Assembly: GCA_902783885.1 (NCBI GenBank)
Contig: CACZSQ010000084.1
Location: 1 to 51,918 of the forward strand
Source of the DNA: an uncultured Bacteroidales bacterium
GTDB lineage: Bacteria > Bacteroidota > Bacteroidia > Bacteroidales > Bacteroidaceae
DNA: 51,918 nucleotides
Direction of reading: 5' to 3'
This document shows positions 29,963 to 40,800 of the stretch, piece after piece (position 1 is the stretch's first letter; every line of letters begins with the position of its first letter). The position numbers were made by a program, and so were the translations under genes. The notes beneath the pieces were generated by a model. That model did no database searches and was not told where the DNA came from. It saw nothing but the letters and a program-made list of their open reading frames with translations.

Positions 29963-32308
29963 TTACCAAATGTCCTCGGGTTCGGTGGGGTTGTCATAGA
30001 CTTCCTTGGACACGAACTCCAGATAGTCCATGAAGAACTCCAGTTTCTCGTTCTGCAGGACGTTCTTGAATTTGATGTAGTAGGTCTTGTCCGGGCTCAT
30101 ACGCTGACGTACCATGACGCGGCGTGTGACGTGATCCCAGCGTCGAGCTGTCTGGGATTCGCTTGAGTTGTTTCCATAGAAGAAGTACTGGGGACCTTTC
30201 ATGAAACCGCGGCTACGCAGCAGCTTATCGATTTCGTCCTGTTCCTCCTGTGTCTTGTTGGCGTCTGCTGAATATTCAGCTTGAGTGGTGTAGCCGAAGG
30301 GGGAGATTTGGTTGGCACTTCCGTAGAAACGTGTTGTCACAAATCCCACGCGCAGGTCCATAGGAATGTCAGCAGCAGGCAGGTAGCTACGATCCTCGCC
30401 GAAATACACCTGACACATACTGCGGTTGTTGGAGCCGGCACTCACACCGAAGCGCAATTCATAGATGTCGTCCTTCGGCACGGGGGGCAGTTTCATGGTG
30501 AACTCGTAGTTGCCTACCACATTATACTCGTCCATCTGGTAGTTACTCCAACCATAGCTGTATCCTGAGAGATAGTAGAATTTCGATCCTTTCTCAATCC
30601 ACAGATCATTGAAATAGGGGTACTCGGGCTGGGCCGGGAAGGCTACACAGGCTTTGCATCCATGGGTGCAGCGACGTGGCACTTGATAGAATCCCATGGG
30701 TCGGCGCCAGTCGTTGTTGATCATTTCGGGGAACATCGTGGCGCAGTCGATGCGGATGCGCTCGTTGTGCAGTTGGTTCTGTATGTTCTCCGTATAGACC
30801 AGCATACGGTCGATGGCGTAGATATAGCCGTTGAGAGGGGTCTCGTCAGAGGTGGTAGCGTTATCGGTGAGGTTAATCTTGATACCTCTGTTCTCAGGCT
30901 CACCGTCCTGATAGTTCATACCGCCGCCGGATACCATCTTGAAGTCTCCGCTCTCGTGGTAGTCATTGATGTTCTCATTCTCATAGGAGAAACGTCCGCG
31001 CCAGTTGCGCAGCACAGGGAAACGATTCAGGTAGATTCCTTGGGACTCTGCGCTTTCAAAAATCTTCAGCAGGCGGCGCTTGCCCATGGTGGTGTAGTAA
31101 TCATAGACAGGTATGCTTCGACCCGTTTGAATGGTGTAGTCGTGTCCCATCTCGTTGTAGTGGATGACCAGTTTGCCGGAACTGATGGCTTCGGGCAGGA
31201 CATGGTAAGTGACGAAGCGGTTCACGATGTTGTTCTCGTTGGTGTAATCGGTACCTGTAGTAGCATCGGTATAGACGCCTTTTTTCATCAGATACTGCTT
31301 GACATCTTCAGTGGTGATATCATCCTTGGTCTTGTTGATACCCACACTGGCCATTTCTGATTCCCACAGGTCGTCGGGCTCGGCAAAGATGGTGAAACCA
31401 TACTTGCGGTGTTCAGGCATGTGCCCATACTCACCGAAAGAGGGGTGCTTATCCAGATCAGTCACCTTATTGGTCTTGAAGACCACTTCCCAGGCTTCGT
31501 CCTGTGTCTTGCTTAATGTGTCGAACAATCCACAGTCGCGAAGCAGACGGGCAAAGACGGTGAACTGTCCGCTACGCTCAGTAACCCACTTGTCGAAGAG
31601 GTCGCGCATCGTCTCGTTGCTGGGCGCGATGATGCCATGAATGGCATGGATGCGGCCGTTGATGGCCTCAAGGTCTCGCAGACTCAGGTCGATGAGCGCC
31701 TTACCGTTGATGTACTTATATCGGGCGTCGGGGTTCTGGGTATCCGTCTCGTATGTCCAGAACAATTTGCGGTCATTGAGGTTGGGCCTTTCGAAGGGTA
31801 CATTAGGATCCGTGGGGAAAGATCCCAGGTCGTAGGGATTCTCCTCATTACAGTCGATGATGCTGTTATAGACAATCACCTTGCGGATGGAGTCGAGCAC
31901 CTCTTCTCCTTTGGGGATATTGTTGAATCCGTCCCAGGAAGCTTCGGTAATGACGCCTTTGTCCTTCAGCTCCTGCAGGTAATCCTGAATCGCTTTGTTG
32001 TTAGGCGCGAATACGGTATAATGTCCGCGTGCGGACAGCAGCTGGGCCACGGTGGCCGAAGAGTAGTCGCTGATGGGCACTTCAGCCAGAATCTTCACAT
32101 ATTCGGAGAAGCGGCTGTCGTAGGGGATGCCGACGCGTTTGTTGTCATCTCTTTCCAAATCTTTCTGCAGGTAGCTGAGCACGGTCTCATCCGTGAAAGT
32201 GTAGCGGTCGCTCATGTCAACCTCCTCGTTGCAGGACATCAACCACCCGCCGCTGACGGCCAGCATGATCAGAAAGATGAAACGTTGGATATGATTATAG
32301 TATTTCAT
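29963..32308 (-). CDS. FAS1 (fasciclin) domain lipoprotein 2, with CxxxCxxC motif
   Basis: 781 residues, starting MKYYNHIQRFIF, with lipobox LMSC. Two FAS1 domains are recognisable: YTVFAPNNKAIQDYL (~110) ending in GRIHAIHGIIAPS, and GFTIFAEPDDLWE (~305). The C-terminal third is a different, probably beta-rich domain (YEFTMKLPPVPKDDIYELRFGV). It carries the compact cysteine motif CTHGCKAC at codons 30647-30670. Three close cysteines and a histidine in an exported protein could bind a metal or form disulfides. The gene follows the first SusD gene by 26 bp. The frame is open to 32341, but the lipoprotein leader fits the ATG at 32308. Function beyond ligand binding or adhesion is unknown. Confidence 0.83.
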   Translation of the reverse strand: MKYYNHIQRFIFLIMLAVSGGWLMSCNEEVDMSDRYTFTDETVLSYLQKDLERDDNKRVGIPYDSRFSEYVKILAEVPISDYSSATVAQLLSARGHYTVFAPNNKAIQDYLQELKDKGVITEASWDGFNNIPKGEEVLDSIRKVIVYNSIIDCNEENPYDLGSFPTDPNVPFERPNLNDRKLFWTYETDTQNPDARYKYINGKALIDLSLRDLEAINGRIHAIHGIIAPSNETMRDLFDKWVTERSGQFTVFARLLRDCGLFDTLSKTQDEAWEVVFKTNKVTDLDKHPSFGEYGHMPEHRKYGFTIFAEPDDLWESEMASVGINKTKDDITTEDVKQYLMKKGVYTDATTGTDYTNENNIVNRFVTYHVLPEAISSGKLVIHYNEMGHDYTIQTGRSIPVYDYYTTMGKRRLLKIFESAESQGIYLNRFPVLRNWRGRFSYENENINDYHESGDFKMVSGGGMNYQDGEPENRGIKINLTDNATTSDETPLNGYIYAIDRMLVYTENIQNQLHNERIRIDCATMFPEMINNDWRRPMGFYQVPRRCTHGCKACVAFPAQPEYPYFNDLWIEKGSKFYYLSGYSYGWSNYQMDEYNVVGNYEFTMKLPPVPKDDIYELRFGVSAGSNNRSMCQVYFGEDRSYLPAADIPMDLRVGFVTTRFYGSANQISPFGYTTQAEYSADANKTQEEQDEIDKLLRSRGFMKGPQYFFYGNNSSESQTARRWDHVTRRVMVRQRMSPDKTYYIKFKNVLQNEKLEFFMDYLEFVSKEVYDNPTEPEDIW

Positions 32309-32334
32309 AATGGTATGTTTTTGTTCGTTTTTGT

Positions 32335-34212
32335 TTACCACTGTTGGTCACGGTTCCATACAGGATTCTGCGGGAAGCGATAGACGCCAGGTGACACCTT
32401 GCCGTTGGCCTTCATCTCCGTGAAGTAGATGGGACCGTACAGCCCCCAGCGATTCTTCATGCGGCTCTTCCAAGTGCTAACCATGGCAGAGTTACCTTGG
32501 GCCATGAAGAGGTCAATCATCTTGTTCACGCCTTCGCTGCCGTCTGTGACATCGGGGTCGCGTGGATCAGGATTCGAGCCACCGCCGATGCGCTCGGCAT
32601 AGCGGACGAGGTCAAACCAACGCTTTCCCTCACCGGCAAATTCCAGCAGACGCTCGTTCATGACGAGTTCTAACAATCGGTCACGGGACTTGTCGGAGTT
32701 CTTTGTGATGCTTGCTGTTGTACCATCCTGATCGATGTGAGAGCGTTTGTGCACGGCATCAATGATGGTACGTGCGGCCTGGATATGGGCATCGTCTTCG
32801 GCCGTGCTGAGTACAGCATGAGCCTCGGCCATCATGAGAAGGACGTCTGTCAGGCGGTAGATAATCCAGTTCTGGTAAGCTACCTCGCTATCTTCTGACC
32901 AATAAGTTTTCGGCAGAACATTGTCTCCGCTCTTATTGAATAAGCATAGACTCCATTTAAAATTATAATAAGGGGTACTTGTAGAAGTACTTCCTGTGCC
33001 TGAGTAGTTGTTGTTACAAGTGTACCACGTACGGCAGTCCTTGTTGAACTTGTCAGTATTGTTGCCCTCGGCAACCAAGAAAGCATTGTTATTGGCCCCT
33101 AAATGAGAAGTGGTACTTGATCCCCAGAAATGAGTAACAATGCCTCCGTTGCCACGGTAGTCGGAGAGTGAGAATTGCAGTTCGAACATACTCTCTACGC
33201 TGTTGCCATTATTGTAAATCTCCCTGAAACTGGGCACAGACACTACTTGGTTTGCAGCATAGTTGCCTTTCATGTCTTCGTTGGCAATCAACTGGACGTT
33301 GTTGACGACACCCGTACAACCGAAATCCTTGAGGGTGAGTCCTGTGGCATGACCCGAACTGGCGCCAATCTGCTGGTTCTGCAGGAAGAGGGCATCAATG
33401 GCAGCCTGTCCGTAGTCCAGCACCTTTTGGGCATCGGCATGACCTGCCGTATTGCTTACTTTCAGATCAACAGCCCCTTGGTTTGCGCGTCCTTCCAGCA
33501 GGGCGCTACGCCAGAGATACATATCGGCGAGCAGGGCATAAATGGCTGTGTTGGTGATCAGGCCCTTGGTGTCCCTGTTGTCGGTATAGCGGTTGCGTGC
33601 CTGCCCTTTGATAGCCTCTACGTCGTTGATGAGGATATTCAGGACTTCCAGTTGTTTGGTAGGCTCAAACTGCATGATTTCTGTATCCGAGGTGATGACC
33701 TTGTTGGAATAAGCGATGTCCTTGAAGGAGCGAATCAGGTAGAAGTAGCAGAGTGAACGTAGAGCAGTTATCTCTGCTTTCATCTGGTTCCACTCGGTGC
33801 GTGTGAACTGGGCGTCGCGTGCCAGCACTTCTTCTCCGTTCTCCAGCACCTGATTGCAGTAGTTGATGGCAGTATAGACGCCACCCCAGTCATAGCAGGT
33901 CAAGGTAGAGTCTAACTGAGCCTCCAATATCTTATTGTACGTGGAGCGCTGACCTTGATTACTGTTGTTCTGGGGGTTGATGAGATAGGCGTCCGATCGC
34001 AGGTCTCCCCAGATAATCAGTTTCTGAAGTTGCTGTCCTAACTGGGTATAGGCCCCGTAGCGCATACCTTCCAAGTCATTCCTGTCCTCCCAGAAGTTTT
34101 CGTCGATGATGCGGTCCTGCGGATAGATGGTCAGATAGTCATCGCAGGCGCTCAAGCTGATGCCCATGACAGCCATCAGCAATATATTGTAGATGAAATG
34201 ATAGCGTTTCAT
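32335..34212 (-). CDS. SusD/RagB-family outer-membrane lipoprotein (first pair)
   Basis: 625 residues, normal family length. Signal peptide with lipobox LSAC, then the N-terminal motif DDYLTIYPQDRIIDENFW, characteristic of SusD proteins, the conserved helix AEITALRSLCYFYLIRSF, and the C-terminal ERLLEFAGEGKRWFDLVRY. It should bind the substrate outside the cell and cap the SusC barrel encoded 13 bp upstream. The best-supported SusD call in the window. The ligand is not predictable from the sequence. Confidence 0.95.
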   Translation of the reverse strand: MKRYHFIYNILLMAVMGISLSACDDYLTIYPQDRIIDENFWEDRNDLEGMRYGAYTQLGQQLQKLIIWGDLRSDAYLINPQNNSNQGQRSTYNKILEAQLDSTLTCYDWGGVYTAINYCNQVLENGEEVLARDAQFTRTEWNQMKAEITALRSLCYFYLIRSFKDIAYSNKVITSDTEIMQFEPTKQLEVLNILINDVEAIKGQARNRYTDNRDTKGLITNTAIYALLADMYLWRSALLEGRANQGAVDLKVSNTAGHADAQKVLDYGQAAIDALFLQNQQIGASSGHATGLTLKDFGCTGVVNNVQLIANEDMKGNYAANQVVSVPSFREIYNNGNSVESMFELQFSLSDYRGNGGIVTHFWGSSTTSHLGANNNAFLVAEGNNTDKFNKDCRTWYTCNNNYSGTGSTSTSTPYYNFKWSLCLFNKSGDNVLPKTYWSEDSEVAYQNWIIYRLTDVLLMMAEAHAVLSTAEDDAHIQAARTIIDAVHKRSHIDQDGTTASITKNSDKSRDRLLELVMNERLLEFAGEGKRWFDLVRYAERIGGGSNPDPRDPDVTDGSEGVNKMIDLFMAQGNSAMVSTWKSRMKNRWGLYGPIYFTEMKANGKVSPGVYRFPQNPVWNRDQQW

Positions 34213-34225
34213 ATCTTTCTCGTGT

Positions 34226-37200
34226 TTAGAAGCCTAAGTTGATACTTGCGGTGAAAGAACGAGCAACAGGGGTGTTGTTCCTGTCGATGGCCGGATACCA
34301 TTGGGTGGGGCTCACTTCAGGATCTATACCCGTGTATTTGCTCCAGCAGAAGATGTTGTTGACGGAAGCAAAGAGCTTCAGCGTGCGGATTCCCAGCTTC
34401 TTAAGCTTCTTCGGGTCGAAGTCGTAGCTCAGCTGCACATACTGCAAGCGCAGGTAGTCGCCGTCCTCGACATAGCGGTCAGAGGGTAGGGCGTTGTAGG
34501 TGAGACCAAAAACATTGGACATGGCGCGCGGGATGACAGCCTCGTCGCCGCCGTCGCCGTTCTTACGCCAACGCCAGGTGGTGGCGTAGCTCTGGTTGCG
34601 GTTGCTGACCATGCTTTCCAGGTCGCGGCGTGCCATGTTGATAATCTGATGTCCGATACGGAAGTTGAAACCGGTCATGAGCTGGAAACGTCCGTACTTG
34701 AGTGTGAAACCGAAACCACCATTGCATTTGGGGTTCGAGTTGCCCAGATATACCATGTCGAAGTGGTCAATCTGTCCGTCGTGGTTGATGTCCTCATAGA
34801 TGGCATCACCGCCCTCGAACTTACGGTAGTAACTCTCGTTGTAGCAGTAATACATCTGCATGGGGTTGCCGTTCTGGTCGGTCACCATGTTGCCGTTGGC
34901 ATCGTAGGCAATCGGGCAGGTGGCATTGGCTTCGCCGCGGCGGGCGGCTGCAGCCGCTGTGTTGATGGGGTTCCCTTGTTTGTCGTAACCCGTACCGATA
35001 CCCCATGGTGTTTTGCTTTCCTGGGCCTCCTTCCAGCTGACACCGTTCTGGTCCACCTCAGCGTAACCGTAGTTGCTGATGGAGGTCATGGTGTAGCCGT
35101 TGTGGTCGTAGTCATAGCGATAGACGCCCTTGTATTTCAGACCGTAGATGGAACCTAAGGCGTTGTTGACCTGTACACGCTGATGGTAGCTCAGGTCATA
35201 TTTGCCATTGATGTAACCGGGCTGGTCGGTTTCCTTGGTGTTCATGTTATACTCGATGAGCGGGTCGATGTCCTTGAACACGTTGAAGTTCTGTGCCACA
35301 TTGGCGCGCAGTTTCATCTGGAACTTGCCAATCTTGGCAAACCAACCGGTAGAGAAGTTCAATTCCCAACCGTAGTTGCGCATCTCACCGCCGTTGACTC
35401 TGGAAAGGGAGCTGAAGCCGTTCGCACTGGAAATAGGCTTGTCGTACAGCACCATATCAGTTATGAGGTGGTCGTAGATATCGACCTCAAAATTGAACAG
35501 GTCGTTTAACAGACCCACGTTGAAACCGAGGTTCATCTTGCGGACGTTCTCCCATTTCAAATCCTTCAGTGACAGGCTGCTGGGGCGCATGACGCTGTGG
35601 CCGTTGTAGTTGTAGCCCGTCTGTCCGTAGCTGTTGTACTGGTCGAAGGGTCCGGCAACCATGTTACCGGTGATACTCCACGATGCACGGACGGCCAACA
35701 TGCTGAGCCAGCTCTTGGACCATTTCATGAAGGGCTCGTCGATGATATTGTAGCGGATACCCACCCAGGGGAAGAGTCCGAAACGGTGTTCCTTGCCGAA
35801 GCGTGAGCTACCGTCGGAGCGGAGGGAGAAGTCAAGGTTGTACTTGCTCTTATAGGAATAGTGTCCGCGCATGAAGAAGGACACCTTACGCTCTTCATAG
35901 TGGTTGGCGTAGGCATCGGTGATGAGGGCTTCCACCGTGGGGTCGGTGATGCCGGTCGGCACGTTCCACATGCCGGTTCCTTGTGTGTTCGTTGTCTTGG
36001 AGGACCACTCAGCCTGCAGCAGGAGGCTGACGCTGTGGTCGGTGTTCCTGATGTAGGGATAGAACGCCAGTTCGTGGCGGGTAGAGAAGTCCAGCACTTT
36101 CTCCTCGTAGTTGCTGACCTCGTTGCGGCGGTTCTCACCGACACCGACCATGGAATTGTCTTTACCGTATTGCCAGGGCATCGTGTGCAGTTCGGCAGGG
36201 ATGTAGGAGTCCTGGGTAGTGTTGTAGATACCCATCCATACATCGCCCTTATAGTTCAACTGGGTGTGCTCATCGTCCTTGCCGAGGAGTTTGTATTCGA
36301 TGTTGAACTGAGGATTCAGGTTGTACTGTTTCTTCTTGTTCCATGCCTTGTTGGCCCAAGCCACGGGGTTACCGTTGGCGAACATATCCATCAGGTAGTA
36401 GCTGGTCTTGAAACCGTCATTGGCGATGCCGGACGTGTTGGCGGGATCCAGCATATAGAAGTATTCACCGGTCTCATTACCATTGACGTCGCGCTCCCAA
36501 ACGCGCATATTCGGCATGGCCTGATAGGCGCTACCGAGGATGTTCTTGGCGTTCTGCTTGTTGTCGGTGAAGGCCAGGCTGATGGTGGAGCTGAACTTGA
36601 TGCGGTCACTGACATCGTAGTCCAAGGCCGTATTGGTGGTGAAACGGTTGAATTTCTGACCGATGATGGAACCGGTGGAGTGGTCGTAACCGGCAGATAC
36701 ACGGAACTGTGCCTTTTCACCACCGCCGGAGATGGTCATATAGGTCTTGTGCTCCTGACCGAATTTCTTCACTTCCTCTACCCAGTCGGTGTTCCAGTTG
36801 TAGTTGTAGTAGATGGCTTTTAAATCGTGGTTGTAGTCTAACTCTGGGATGGCACCCGCACCGGTGAGGGGCAATGACTGGAGGCGTGGGTTATAGTAGG
36901 CCTCCTTCAGCATCATGGTGTAGCCGTCACCGTCCAGCATCTTGTAGCCGTCGCCCTGCCAGGTTCCGTTGAAGCGGTAGGAGAAGGTGATGTTGGTGGG
37001 GCCGCGGTGGCCGCGACGCATCTTGATCTCGATGACACCGTTAGCGCCACGGGCACCCCACTTGGCGGAGGCACCGTCCTTGAGGACTTCGATGCTAAGG
37101 ATGTCCTCGGGGTTGACGTTCAGCAGCGTAGAGAACTGCTCGGTGGTGTCGTAGTCAGAGAAGTTTTCGTTCTCCTTACCTTCGGGGAGGTCGAAGATGT

Positions 37201-37789
37201 GGTCGTTGACGACGATGAGCGGCTGTTTGTCACCGTTCAGGGTGGAGATACCGCGGAGTCGCATGGTGGTACCGGAACCGAGGTTACCGGAGTTCTGGAT
37301 GATGTCGAGACCGGCAATCTGACCTTGCAGGGCCTGATCGACAGACTCGAAGGCCATACCTTCCATCTCGTCCATGTTGAAGGTCTGTGTGGCACCGGCC
37401 AACTCGCGCACGGGAATGCTCAGACCGCCGCTTTGCTGTTTCTTCTTGGCTGTGACCTGAACCTCGGTCATCATCTTGGTGTTGTCCTTCATGGTGATGT
37501 TGAACACCTTCTGGTTTCCGATGACGCGCTCCTCGGTTTTCATACCCATGAAAGAGACGCGCAGCTTGTTCTTCGGGTCCTTCACCATGAGGGTGAAGTT
37601 ACCGTTCATATCCGTGATTGCCTGACTGACGATACGGTTGTTCTTGTCGATTTCCACGACATTTGCACCTGGTATCACATCGAAGTCATCTTTGATAGTA
37701 CCCGAGATACGGTGCTGCTGAGCGTTTGCCTGGATAGAGACAATGCTCATCACGGCAAGAAGCATCAGTTTGATGATATTATTCTTCAT
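34226..37789 (-). CDS. SusC/RagA-family TonB-linked outer-membrane transporter (first pair)
   Basis: 1187 residues. Signal peptide (MLLAVMSIVSIQANA), a carboxypeptidase-regulatory-like domain (ISGTIKDDFDVIPGANVVE), a plug with MRLRGISTLNGDKQPLIVV and WGARGANGVIEIKMRRG, and a long beta-barrel ending FTASINLGF. It forms the TonB-dependent pore for the first SusD protein. Barrel regions such as YDVSDRIKFSSTISLAFTD alternate as expected. It lies 15 bp after the large FAS1 gene. It is only moderately similar by eye to the second SusC in the operon, so the two pairs may take different ligands or different parts of one ligand. Confidence 0.95.
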   Translation of the reverse strand: MKNNIIKLMLLAVMSIVSIQANAQQHRISGTIKDDFDVIPGANVVEIDKNNRIVSQAITDMNGNFTLMVKDPKNKLRVSFMGMKTEERVIGNQKVFNITMKDNTKMMTEVQVTAKKKQQSGGLSIPVRELAGATQTFNMDEMEGMAFESVDQALQGQIAGLDIIQNSGNLGSGTTMRLRGISTLNGDKQPLIVVNDHIFDLPEGKENENFSDYDTTEQFSTLLNVNPEDILSIEVLKDGASAKWGARGANGVIEIKMRRGHRGPTNITFSYRFNGTWQGDGYKMLDGDGYTMMLKEAYYNPRLQSLPLTGAGAIPELDYNHDLKAIYYNYNWNTDWVEEVKKFGQEHKTYMTISGGGEKAQFRVSAGYDHSTGSIIGQKFNRFTTNTALDYDVSDRIKFSSTISLAFTDNKQNAKNILGSAYQAMPNMRVWERDVNGNETGEYFYMLDPANTSGIANDGFKTSYYLMDMFANGNPVAWANKAWNKKKQYNLNPQFNIEYKLLGKDDEHTQLNYKGDVWMGIYNTTQDSYIPAELHTMPWQYGKDNSMVGVGENRRNEVSNYEEKVLDFSTRHELAFYPYIRNTDHSVSLLLQAEWSSKTTNTQGTGMWNVPTGITDPTVEALITDAYANHYEERKVSFFMRGHYSYKSKYNLDFSLRSDGSSRFGKEHRFGLFPWVGIRYNIIDEPFMKWSKSWLSMLAVRASWSITGNMVAGPFDQYNSYGQTGYNYNGHSVMRPSSLSLKDLKWENVRKMNLGFNVGLLNDLFNFEVDIYDHLITDMVLYDKPISSANGFSSLSRVNGGEMRNYGWELNFSTGWFAKIGKFQMKLRANVAQNFNVFKDIDPLIEYNMNTKETDQPGYINGKYDLSYHQRVQVNNALGSIYGLKYKGVYRYDYDHNGYTMTSISNYGYAEVDQNGVSWKEAQESKTPWGIGTGYDKQGNPINTAAAAARRGEANATCPIAYDANGNMVTDQNGNPMQMYYCYNESYYRKFEGGDAIYEDINHDGQIDHFDMVYLGNSNPKCNGGFGFTLKYGRFQLMTGFNFRIGHQIINMARRDLESMVSNRNQSYATTWRWRKNGDGGDEAVIPRAMSNVFGLTYNALPSDRYVEDGDYLRLQYVQLSYDFDPKKLKKLGIRTLKLFASVNNIFCWSKYTGIDPEVSPTQWYPAIDRNNTPVARSFTASINLGF

Positions 37790-37804
37790 AGTGTTCCTTG
37801 TTGT

Positions 37805-40800
37805 TTATCGGGTTTTTCTGTCGATGAGCGGGTATCTCTGGAGATAAGCCTTGCAGCCAGCTGGCGTAGCCCATTCGCTGTCATAACGACCGCCCTTCAG
37901 CTCAGCGTGGTTGATGACACCGTTGATCTGATGGATGACGGAGCTACTGGAGCTCATAAGCACAATGTTGTTCAGGGTTGTGCGGCCAGTCGGGGTTGTT
38001 TTATTACCGTTGTAGGAGCCAGCTGTTTTCTCCAAGATGCAGACCATGTCACGGGCCATGATGTTGCGGGGGCCGTTCTCGGTCTCGCTGATGACGCGGA
38101 TGCCTTGTGAGTAGTTGTTGTGGTAGCTGTCGCGAATCTGAAGCACAGTCTCGCCACCGGTCTTCACACGTTGCATGAAGACGCGCACGAAAGCTCCGAG
38201 CTTGGAGTCGTAGCTGGAGGTGATGTATTCTGTTTCACCCATGGCGCTCTTGTCTGCAAAGACGCTGTTGTCGATGAAATGGGCGCGGACGAAGTTGCCG
38301 AGATAGGTGATCATGGCCTTCAACTGGCTCTTGGTACCTAACTTGATGATATTCCCATCGCCATCTACTTCATCTTCGGTGAGGATGTGGATCTCGTCGT
38401 TGTCGGGGTCTGTGGGCTGTGCCTCGTAGAATTCCTCGATGGTCTCCCAAGTGGGCAGGCCCAGCTCCACGGCATCCTGGATAGCCTGGTTGGTGGGCAC
38501 GAGAACGGTGTAGTTGAAGTTGCTGAAGAACTTGACATTCAAGTCAACACCGCCATCGCTGACCCATGCTCTCACCGTGGAGGGCTCCAGATCACATGCC
38601 TTGATAATCTTGTCGTAAGCCGAAGAGTTTGTGAGCTTGAAGAATTCCTCGCAGTCATCTGCAAATTCGCCTCTTGCGGCAGTGCCGGAGCCGTCGTTGA
38701 TGAGGCCATAGACACTCTTGCTGGCGGGAATGATGGGTGAGTCGTCGAGGACGTAGGTGACACCGTTACCGCTCTCGCCCATATCGTGGACGTTATCCTC
38801 GGGGATGTTGATCTGCAGAAGACCGTTCTCGTCGGGCATCATGAAGGTCGTTGCCGAGGGGTTGTTGTTCTTACGCTCATTCTCAAGCTGGAAACCGCCC
38901 TGCACCTTGCAGATGTAGTTCTTGCCGGCATTCTGACCGGAGGAAATGATGCCGCGTGACACCTTGACGGCTGAGCCGTTGCGGGTCAGGAAGTATTCAT
39001 CCTCCAAATCGGCCATGGGCGTTGCTGTGCTCATGACGATGGTGTGGCTCTCCAGGATGTCCTTCAGACGGTTGAGGAGCTCGTTCTTCTGCAACTGGTC
39101 GGTGCGCCAGAGGTCGTTCTCATCGAAGGCACCGGTTTCTACGTTGTATTTCATCAGGATACGGCCTGTCTTGAGTGGCAGGGCTCCCGTACCCGTATAT
39201 TCCATCTTGATGACACGTGGGTGCTGGGATGTGAAGCTGATGGGGTCGTAGTAGTGAGAAAGAGACATGTCGCTGGGCAGGAAGAAGGTGAACTTGGACT
39301 TCATAGCCTTCAGGTAGGCATAGTAGTTCATGTGCATCTCGTTGCTGTCATAGATGGCCCAGTTCATGATATAGTTGGAGTGGCTCGCGGGACTGATCTT
39401 GGCGGGTGCTGCTACGGAGGTGTAGTCGGCAGGACCCTTCACCGTATTTAATATATATACGGCACCGTTGCAGGCGATGATACAGGTGTCGATGATACCG
39501 CCGTCGCGGCTGAGGTTAGCCTCGCCGGGCTTGAACATCTCCTCGTTGGCATCGTCGCGCAGGGTCAGGAACTTGCTGGGCACGGAAGCGGAGAAACTCG
39601 GTTTCTGCAGTACGCGGATCAGGTCCTGAAGGGTGGAGAGGGGAATGTCGTCAATCTGCTGGAAGAGCTCGTCGAAGTTGCCCTTTGCCACATCCACCTC
39701 GGGATTATGGGAATAGGCATCAACGAGCTGACGGCCGGCGCCGCCCTTCTTGAAGTACTCCCACAGAGCGTCATCACTCGGGACGAACATGGCAGCCATG
39801 TCCTCCTTGGTGGCGCGCTCGCCATGGTACTCGTTCCATCCCGGGTCGAAGACAAGCGCATACTTACCCTTGTCGTCCTGAATGGGTACAGAACCGTCGG
39901 TACCTCTATACCACTGCAGGACATAGGGCTGGTCGTTGTGGTTGGCATCGTTCTCTGCAAAGTAGCGCATCGTGAAGATAGAGTCGGTAAACCCTTGGTG
40001 CTGCTGCTGATAGAGGCGTGTCACATAGCCGTTGTAATAAGGATAGGAGAAGCGGTCCAGCATGTGGCTGAAGATCTTTGTACGGCCGTTGTTGCGGATG
40101 ACCTCTGCCATGTTGGCACGGGGAACAACCACCTTCTCAGTAATGTTGATATAACCGTTCTCGCAGACGCGGTCTTTCTCAAGTATCAAGGCGTCGGAGA
40201 TAAAGACATCTTCTGAGGTGCGTTCGCGTCCGCCCATGACTTTCATAAAGTCGTCGTTGGTGATGGCCTGCTTGTTGAGATATTCGGGTGTCAGGAACAC
40301 CATCATGTTGAGGGTGGAATCCTTGACAAGATGAATACCGGTCTTGCCGTCAGCGTTTCCCGGACGGAAGCGACGCCAGAAATTTTTGTCGTTGTCGTTG
40401 TAGGTATAAGGGATTTCCTCAGATGGCACGAAGGTCACGGAGTCCGTGAGCATGAAACTGGTCTCACGGCGCATATAGACACCGCGCTGGAGCGAGCTGG
40501 AGCCACTGCCCTCCTGGCTGGCCAGGTTTTCCATGACGATGGGGTTGTTGAGCATACTGCCGTGGATGAGCAGCTTCTTCTGAGCCTCGGACAGGTTCTC
40601 GTAGCTGGTGGCCGTGTGCCAGGGGTCGGATGCAGGCAGGGTGGCATTGTGCTTGAAGAATGCTTCCCAGCCTTCATCGTTGGCCACGAAGAGGGTCTTC
40701 TCGTTTGTCTTGCTCAACTCCTCTTTCAACGGACGTGCATTCGGGTCATTGACGGCAGGGTCATTCAACAGACGGATGTAGGTCTGGTAATTGCCCTTTT

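Noticed and set aside
30647..30670. Radical SAM enzyme
   Set aside because: The CxxxCxxC motif lies in a lipoprotein with FAS1 domains, without the barrel and other SAM motifs; kept only as a possible metal or disulfide site.
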